A stretch of 64,000 nt of DNA from Selaginella moellendorffii (taxonomy: Eukaryota > Streptophyta > Lycopodiopsida > Selaginellales > Selaginellaceae). Below, piece by piece: positions 56,740 to 64,000 of this stretch (the stretch's first letter is position 1; every line of letters starts with the position of its first letter). The notes below the pieces were generated by a model. The model did no database searches. It saw only the letters and a list, made by a program, of their open reading frames with translations, and was not told the DNA's origin. The translations under genes and the position numbers were made by a program. Location of the stretch: the NCBI RefSeq assembly GCF_000143415.4, contig NW_003314263.1, forward strand, positions 3,544,451-3,608,450. Direction: 5' to 3'.

Positions 56740-59700
56740 CTCTCCCCCCCTTGGGAAGATCGACGTCCTCGTCGATGCATACTCGAGTCTAGAATACCGC
56801 CAAGGAAACAACTCCAGAAAAAGTTCACGGTACTCACACTATGTGAGAAATGCACCAACTTAAATGAGTTAAGGGGCAACCTCTTTGTCTAACGCGGATG
56901 CGCTACCAGCTCAGACACCTTCCGGCCGTCGCCGACAAGGAAATGACCAACGTAGTCAGCCACCCTTGCTGCTCTGGGAGTCACCCAGCTTACAAAAGTG
57001 TGATATGCCCTGCCCGCAGGAACATAGAGAGAGAAGCCAGAGGCCCCTACCCTCCTAAGCAAAGAAACCAAACCCGTCGGTAAGGTTTAGATAGACTACT
57101 GTAAACAGGCAGTTAGAGTTGTTTACACGGTCACGCCCTTTCAACGGAATAAGGAACATCGACAAAGAGGCAGGTTATGTGACCAGTCGACAGTAGCTAC
57201 CCCATGACTAGAGATTTCACCATGCACATGAAGTGCCGAAGCCAATCTGCCTATACTGGCCCAAACTCAAAGATCAATATATAGGGACTATATCAAAGTC
57301 ATAGACAATGATAGTTTAGAGATTTAATTATCAAGGAATAAAGCTTAGATTAGAACACAAAAGTATTCCAAGTAAGTTATCATCCGATAAACTAGTATTA
57401 CAGTATAGGAACCACCAAGATCACTATCATTGGAAAACATAGGATGCACCATCCAACAAAATTCAATAGCAAGTATATCATCAAGTAAACGCAATGATAA
57501 AACTTAACTACCGAAGATAGCAGACAGTAAGCCAACAACTTACGAGAGAGAACTCAAAGAACACAAAGTATCATTGACTAACAAGCACAATGCTCGCGAA
57601 TGTATCACCCAAAGGAAATAACATCCAAATCTATCAAAACTAACTCGAGCAATAATCAACAGAAGAGAATGAATGTGGGAAGACCAACAAACACTCATGC
57701 CTGCTAACTATCACAAAAGCCAATCTGAATAGATCCCAGCCAACAATACCAAGGAACTCAAGTTGCCTAAGCAAGTGTTAGCAACATCCTACTGATGTCT
57801 CAAACCCAAGAGACCAATCCAGAGCAAACCACAAAGAACATGTGGTATTGCAAAAAGCCAAAAGCCATCAAAGAGAACAACCAACTATCATGAAAGATCG
57901 TCAATTAGCCCATCAATGTAGTGATGTATAATCATCGTTGAAGAAAGAATCTACCATCCCGAAGAATAGCAAATAATTCCAAACCAGCAATAATCAAACA
58001 AAACTTGTGATAAGGACAATCAACTACCCTAGATGATAGTCAATCATCACCAATGATTGCCAGATGCAAAGCCAACTTCAACATCGAAGCTAATGAGCCA
58101 AAATGCCTTTCCCAACAACTTCTAACAAATGGAACAATGAGCATAAAACTCAAAGAACCAAAGATCGAAGAAGCCTATAGCCAAGTCTTGCTTAATAATG
58201 ATCACGAGTCTCGCATGAACTAACATCAATGCTAAAGAGAAATCATGGTATAACCTACGACATCCGCTTTAACACATCCATAAGCTATACTTCATAATGC
58301 AAAGCTAATGAAGAGCAGATTTGCATCACTCAAAAGCCAAGCACAATGGAGCTATGTTCAACAAGTGATCACCAAACCAATCCTCCATGAATCCATCTAT
58401 AGCAAGACGTAACTCACTTCATAACAAGCTCAAAAAGAATCATTAATGATTGCTATATTCCGAACTCAAATCCAGCAAGGACTCAACATTCTAATATCGA
58501 TCACTAACTCTTCTTCTCGTAGAGTTAGCATAGTCCACGACTAAATCACTTTTCAAGGAAAAGCTAAAGCTCAACCCTCTACTAAATAATCTCGTCTAGA
58601 ACACAACTAACTCAACTTGCCACTCAGTTCGTTTGAACGTCAACACAGTTGCTAACTAGCAAATGCACGAATGCCAACAACAAAAAGCTATAGCCAAATC
58701 ATCAACACTATATTCATCAAGACTAATGAAACTCAATATCAATCCTTGGAAGGATATTTCATTTCACTCAGATCTCAATATCAACAATGTCAATGACAAA
58801 GCATCACTTCAATGCCATCAACACCAAAACAAAGCTAGAAGAAAGCATGAGTGAATCACCACTCGGAGCTTTCCAGCAACCAAGCTAACCAAGGTCGAAG
58901 ATACTTTAATTAGTAACCGAGACCAATCCTTTAGCAAAACTCAGTTACAGATAACACTTCCTCAAGGAGTGAGTCACCACACCCAAGACTCAATGAAATC
59001 CAACACCACGAACTAAATGCAACCAAATGATATCGACAGAGATAGAGTCGACATGTCAACATGGAAAAACCATGTAAGTCTAACGACACGATCCTCCGCA
59101 ACACCATCCGGTAAAGCAAACCTATCATTGCTAAATCATCATCGAGTGAAGCAAGTGTCAACAGTCTTTTGACAAAGTCTACAAGCAATCATTAGTCGCA
59201 AAGCAACTAACAATCACTCTTTCAACTTGTCTTTACAAGACCCAAACACTAAACTCACATCATCGAGTCATACACTTGTCCAACATGAACGTGATACCTT
59301 CGGTATGAGATAAAAGTTCATTGACAAGCACAAACTAAATGACCACTCGAATCCAACTCAACCGTAATGAGCTCACTAAAACATTTAGCCACTAGCTCTG
59401 AGCATGCCTTGAAGAGGCTAGCTATGCATGATCAACACTCAGTCGAAACTAAAGTGAAGACCATGAGATGAACTCACATCGGCACACAACCTCCTCATAG
59501 ACAAAGCTATAGTACGGGTACCAACATCTCAACCTCAAACAACTAAGTTGGACATCACTATCCTCAGCCAAGGTGCAGGGCTACCAAGACTAAGTCAAGA
59601 TCAGTGAGAGCTCACTACTCTCATAGAGTCTTAGCGAAATGCAAGGTGCAACCTACCACCGAGCATAATGCTACAAAAGAAAGGCATAAGAGTCACCTTT

Positions 59701-61725
59701 CTTAGAAAAGTGCAGCGGCCACTTTTCTACACCAACTCCAGACTCTATCCAACTCAATTGCCTTAGCCCCAAAAGTCAGCATCCCTTTTAGGTTGCATCA
59801 TACAAACTACCTACCAAGGTCTAAGCTAACCGAAGTCAACTCCAACCCCTTCACTAGTTTGTACTGGCCTACGAAAACGGAATGGTTTTCGGACAAAATG
59901 ATCAATAGATCAGCCATTGGAAAAGTCTAAGAAAATTTGTGGAAAATTTCCCATCCTAGATAAAGTATGACTCTCAATCCAGGATTGCAAACTTTCAAGA
60001 CTTCACCAACTTCCTCCTACCAACAACTTCACATAGGCTCACCTCAACACAAATTCTCATGATCGAACAACATGCTTAAGCATCGAACATCTTTGCCCAT
60101 ATAACCGACATCCAACACCGACATCCGCAAAGTGCAAAATGAACATCCAAGGCTTGATCACGAAGACCACATCTTCGGATATCCATATTGCACTAACACT
60201 CTTCTTCAATCACCTTCAAGATCAAATGTGAAGCCAAAACACTAACAAGAAAAATGACATGGAAAAATCAAGGTCCAAGGAAAATTCCTCATCACTTGAA
60301 ATAACAATGCCACTTCCACTAACACAAGTGCTAGTGACGTCAATGCCCCAATTCCACATCTTCTCCATCCAACAATCTACTCCAAGTGCTAACGGATCAA
60401 CCAACAAGCTATAGCAAATGAATGCTACAACCCTTTTTCCAAACACTAATGGGCAAACCCTCAAGGAAACAAGGTACCAACATAAGCTTAGCATAATGGA
60501 CCACCATTGAGAATCCAGTCAAGGCTACTACAATGCTACTTCGTGCAAGTAGACTAGCTTCTCCATCAACCACTTTGGGGTTGATCATCATTTACCCAAG
60601 CAACTTCGTAAACACATTGCTCATTATCACATGGATATGATATAAATCACAATGACTTGATCATCAATTGAGTAACGCAATGAGCAAAGCTTATGTCATT
60701 ACTTCAAACGTTCATGTGAATATCAAATGCCAACTCGATTCGACAAAATGCAACATAAATGCCACACTCCACCAATAGAGGTTTACGACACCCAACACCA
60801 CTAACTTTTGTTCACAACACGGACAAGCTCATGCCACTCTCTTTCCGACCAAACTCAACACTAATCCAACACCAAGCTACTCAAGGAGCAATAGCAAGGT
60901 TCCCCGGAAAAGAATTGAGCATTGCAACCCAAGTCTTCCAATAGCGAGCCTAGACAAAATGGTTTAGTGTTTCACCACTATCCATCCCATAACTCACCAC
61001 TTGTAAGACCACCATCTCCAACATGCATCAAGGTAGGGACTCTTGATTGCATAATGTGAACACAAGCAATGAGTTAACACCTCGTTGCAAATCATCTCTC
61101 CAAGAAGAGAAAATGATTTACGTATTTGATCCTCCGTCCTCGATGACTCTCTTTTCGGTCTCATCTTTGACCAAACCTCAAACTTGCTTTCGCACTGCCT
61201 TCAGTTCAATCAAAGAAAAGTTTATAAGAGAGCACGGCCATGACTATTTGAACCAATAGACTAATCCCTTATAGTCTTGATTGATCCACTTATAATCATG
61301 CCTAGGAAGGATCCACTAGTGCCGTGCTAAACAGCTACGGACCAGCCTATTTGCCACTCATAGCAAACTCAGGGAAAGTTTACTTTCACCCACGGTACAT
61401 GGAACAACTCATGGAACCACCGATAGGCTAACATTAATCCTGCCAACTCAAAGTGTAACCTCGAGTTGCTAATGTGCCTCACTCACGAGCTCAAGCTTAA
61501 ACTCGTGCTACTGGAACAACTCAATCCTTCCTATGAGCCCAAGAGCAAGCTCATATAATACGGTACAAAACGGTAACCAAAACCATACCCAAGGAACGAT
61601 TGCGAAGTCATTGCACCCAAACGTGTACCCACTCGGATCATCGTTTTCATCTCTGCGTATGCAACAAGACTAGTTGCCCAATCTCATTGAATAGTACTCG
61701 CTGAGACTCATTCTCTGATACCAAA
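56740..61725 (-). other. Interior of the LARD-like element, non-coding
   Basis: Nearly 5 kb without a convincing reading frame on either strand. On the plus strand it is rich in A and C (many caa, aac, ccaa steps) through much of 57300-61600. Nothing here resembles gag, protease, RT or integrase. Confidence 0.8.
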
Positions 61726-62874
61726 TGTAGCGCACGTGGTTTTGACCCTTTATCCTATGGTGATTTACCATAGGATAACACCACGAAGCGGAACCTAAAC
61801 CCTCTTTGTGCCACGTGACAGATGCCACGTGTCACATACCACGTGTCCGTGCCACGTGTCCATAGGAACCCGAGGTTCAGGGCCTTGGGCCACTGAACGA
61901 AGGAACGGTGCCAAACTCCCAAGCGTGACGCCAAGGAGTGATGAAACCGGACCACGGAGCAACTCCCGAGCATATAGCCCAAGGAGCAAAGGGACAGGAG
62001 CCCGGAGCGACTTGGAACAGTCCTGGAGCAACCAGCATACCAATGCCAGGACCAGCACGCAAAACGGAGCCAAACGGAGTTTGGCGCTATTTCGGCATAC
62101 CGGTGGCCTAACGTGAGGATATGGGTACTCCACCAACTAGCATGGAATGGAACTTGGGCTTAGACCCAAGCCGGACGCAGAACAAGGACAGGCACGCAAG
62201 CGGGAGCTAGACTATGCCTCAGGTTGGTCGGCCATGCCCGACCTACCCACTATCCCTACTATACATTTGGAACCCCCCATAGCCCCCCCCCCTTGAGGAA
62301 CACACGCTTTGGGCTTTCACCCCAAGCCTCCCTTAGTATCAGGAGTTAGTCTCTGGGACAAGCTTGAAACTTACTAAATATGGAATGTCCCTAGATTGTG
62401 AATTTGGACACGGGACGAACACCATTGTGTTCAGGCCGATCTCTACATTCCGTAGATATGCCAAATGAGCAAATCTGGACACTTTCCATAAATAGCATTT
62501 GGGACCAAAATGAGACTAACACAAAGGGCATGATAGCGAGGGTGTTTGGCAGACACGGTAAGCTATCATGTAGCGATATTGAGGGACCAATCTCAATATC
62601 GCGGGGGTTCCTAACACTAGCAAGTGCAAGCCAACATCATGAGTTTCTCATCACCGTGTCAAGTCTGCTTGACTAAATGACAACTTAGGATTTCCTTCCT
62701 TAGTGCCCTTCCGGTCTAAGTGCACATGTGATGACCAGTTTCTCAACTAGCTTAGGTGGAAACTGATAACGGGTCCAGCAATACCGACCTCCTGCCATCG
62801 TGGCAGTAAGGTAAGAGTGTCCGTAAGGACTAGCCGATAGGTAACTTTCGATACCCGAAGTCACATGCGCGACA
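61726..62874 (-). repeat. Right (5') LTR of the LARD-like element
   Basis: Same sequence as 55591-56739 at an offset of 6135 bases. As the 5' LTR of a minus-strand element it should hold the active promoter. The CACGTG boxes are at 61733, 61812, 61826, 61840 and 61853. Confidence 0.93.
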
Positions 62875-62983
62875 GTGGGACAACAATAGCACTACAACTC
62901 CCATCATTATCCACCTGTAAAGTACAAAATGGATGACTTAGTATTAGTTCGTTTTCCCATGTGGTTTATCTAAGGGGCTCTTG

Positions 62984-64000
62984 AGCTCCAAACAACACTA
63001 GAAACAATTAGCCATCTTTTAGATGTGTGTAAGATTCTTTTATTGCTCTCATTTTGCTAAATGCTTGCTTTCAGGAGCTTGAAGAAGCAAAGCGTTTGCA
63101 CGAAAAAGAGGTAAGGTTGCTAAGTGCGAACGACAACTTCATGCTGGTCTTTGTTTGATTTTCACCAGCCAGATTGAAAAGGAACGGATTGAAAGAAAGA
63201 GCGAGATAGGCTCTTTTGCAAAAGCACTAGGCTGAACTTCAGGCCCGGGTTGAACGTCAAGAGGAAGAGCAAATGAAGCAAGAGGCTTCACACAAAGACC
63301 TGATGGATGTGAGAGCTTAATCACATGTTTTGGTCAATATTATGTTCGGTTTGATTATTTTCTCAGCAACTTCGAGCTTATTACAAAGATGAGATCAGTC
63401 GGCTGAAGGTAAGCTAGTCAGTTGATTCGATTTGTAAACTTTTATACTTTTGCAGGTAGAGAACAAAGAGAAGGTGTCTACACTTCAACAAAAATATGAT
63501 GCATTGCAATACGACTTGACTACCAACGTAAGATTTTAATGATCTGGTCCAGTTTCACCTATCAATGGTTCTTTTCTTTTCTTTTTTTTCAGAAACTAGC
63601 CATTCAGAACAGGCTGACTGTTGTTTACAAGGAAAGGGAAGCTCTAGCAAAAGAGACGGCCATGCTGAAAGGAAGCCTCAGAGAGGCCAATTCCTTGATT
63701 GAGAACGCTCATGCGGAGCATCTCCAGGTGGTTTGCTTATTCTCTTGCTTTGGTTTCCTACTTTATCGTTCTTACGCTCTTGTATGATCTTGCCACGTAA
63801 AGGATTGCAGACGAGGTCTAGTTTGGAAGACGACATCCAAGTCCTGAAGGAAGACAACAGGCATTTGGTGCTACTCGTTTTGACTTCCTAATTATTTACA
63901 TTTACAATTGCTTCATGTTGATCACCATATCAGGAGGAGCAATTGAAAGGTGCCCTCGCAGATATGTACAAGTTGTCCGAGCATGCAGAGTAAACTCCTG
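62984..64000 (+). pseudogene. FAM184-like gene copy, unit 3, continuation
   Basis: From tgagctccaaacaacactag the sequence follows the unit 1 gene at about 21647 onward. It runs exon by exon past the window end. A changed exon near 63207 (gcgagataggctc, with bases missing) shifts the frame. The gene is split from its 5' part by about 14 kb of transposons. Confidence 0.88.

Larger units (their letters stand above)
55591..62874 (-). mobile_element. Non-autonomous LTR retrotransposon (LARD-like), 7284 bases, recent
   Basis: LTRs 55591-56739 and 61726-62874 (1149 bases each) look identical along their length. The target duplication gtggg is exact (55586-55590, 62875-62879). Beside the right LTR lies a primer site for initiator tRNA-Met (minus strand TGGTATCAGAG, about 61713-61723), and beside the left LTR a polypurine tract (minus strand aaggggggagag, about 56740-56751). 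The element therefore reads on the minus strand. The 4986-base interior has only short frames (90 codons at most) and no gag or pol, so it must borrow enzymes from another element. Confidence 0.93.
51756..62983 (+). mobile_element. Ty3/gypsy remnant on the plus strand, host of nested TRIM and LTR element
   Basis: The 5' LTR is 51756-51931 (TGTGAGGGCC to CCCTCATA), the same family as 49262-49437. Gag traces appear near 52150-52370. A fused RT frame follows (52579-53621), with connection and RNase H pieces; RT has lost its fingers region but keeps FIDDVLIHS, the Y-x-DD-type box. After a nested TRIM, RNase H and integrase continue (54362-55590). A 7.3-kb LTR element then interrupts, and a last piece (62875-62983) shows the post-integrase region. 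No 3' LTR remains; the element is cut straight into the host gene. Confidence 0.85.

Overview
The window looks like nuclear DNA of a plant, most probably a lycophyte such as Selaginella. The gene families are plant ones: an AATP1-type AAA-ATPase, a FUSC/aromatic-acid-exporter-like transporter, ankyrin proteins with a PGG-like membrane domain, and Ty3 and hAT transposons. Introns with clean GT..AG borders are very short (about 45-100 bases). A homologue of the animal coiled-coil protein FAM184, a family I associate with ciliated organisms, fits a plant with swimming sperm. The species is inferred, not proven.

Layout. 1-2060: the end of a Ty3 retrotransposon (integrase plus probable 3' LTR). 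2260-2565: a TATATAC microsatellite. 3.2-3.8 kb: unrecognised sequence with half of a tRNA-Ala-like gene. 3.98-4.4 kb: a small spliced CHCHD2-like gene on the minus strand. 4.5-7.6 kb: gene-poor repeats. 7767-9203: an intronless AAA-ATPase. 10336-11236: an intact six-exon gene (minus) for a four-helix COPI-associated/TVP15-like membrane protein; its first part is copied and decayed at 15.8-16.7 kb. 11.8-12.75 kb: a frameshifted Crinkler/RHS-like relic. 12.75-15.8 kb: AT-rich, no genes.

17038-48787 is a tandem array. The first block holds a complete FUSC transporter gene (plus), a COPI-associated gene (minus), a FAM184-like gene (plus, sharing a 118-base promoter with the previous gene), an ankyrin-PGG gene (plus) and the 3' part of an unidentified gene X (minus). 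The stretch from the last third of the FUSC gene to gene X is repeated at 30601 and again at 43638, with breakpoints in FUSC and gene X. Unit 1 looks intact. In unit 2 the COPI and FAM184 copies are broken (deletions, a stop, a 286-base internal inversion), and the ankyrin copy has gained a new 5' end after a 2-kb insertion carrying part of the Elongator gene ELP3. In unit 3 a hAT transposon sits in the shared promoter and FAM184 is split by about 14 kb of nested retrotransposons.

The nest (48788-62983) contains two head-to-head Ty3 remnants with 176-base LTRs, a 740-base TRIM, and a 7284-base non-autonomous LTR element (55591-62874). That element has apparently identical 1149-base LTRs, a 5-base target duplication, an initiator-Met primer site and a polypurine tract. 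The split FAM184 copy resumes at 62984 and runs off the end. The likely functional genes are the CHCHD2-like gene (uncertain), the AAA-ATPase, the COPI gene at 10.3 kb, all of unit 1, and the ankyrin gene of unit 2.
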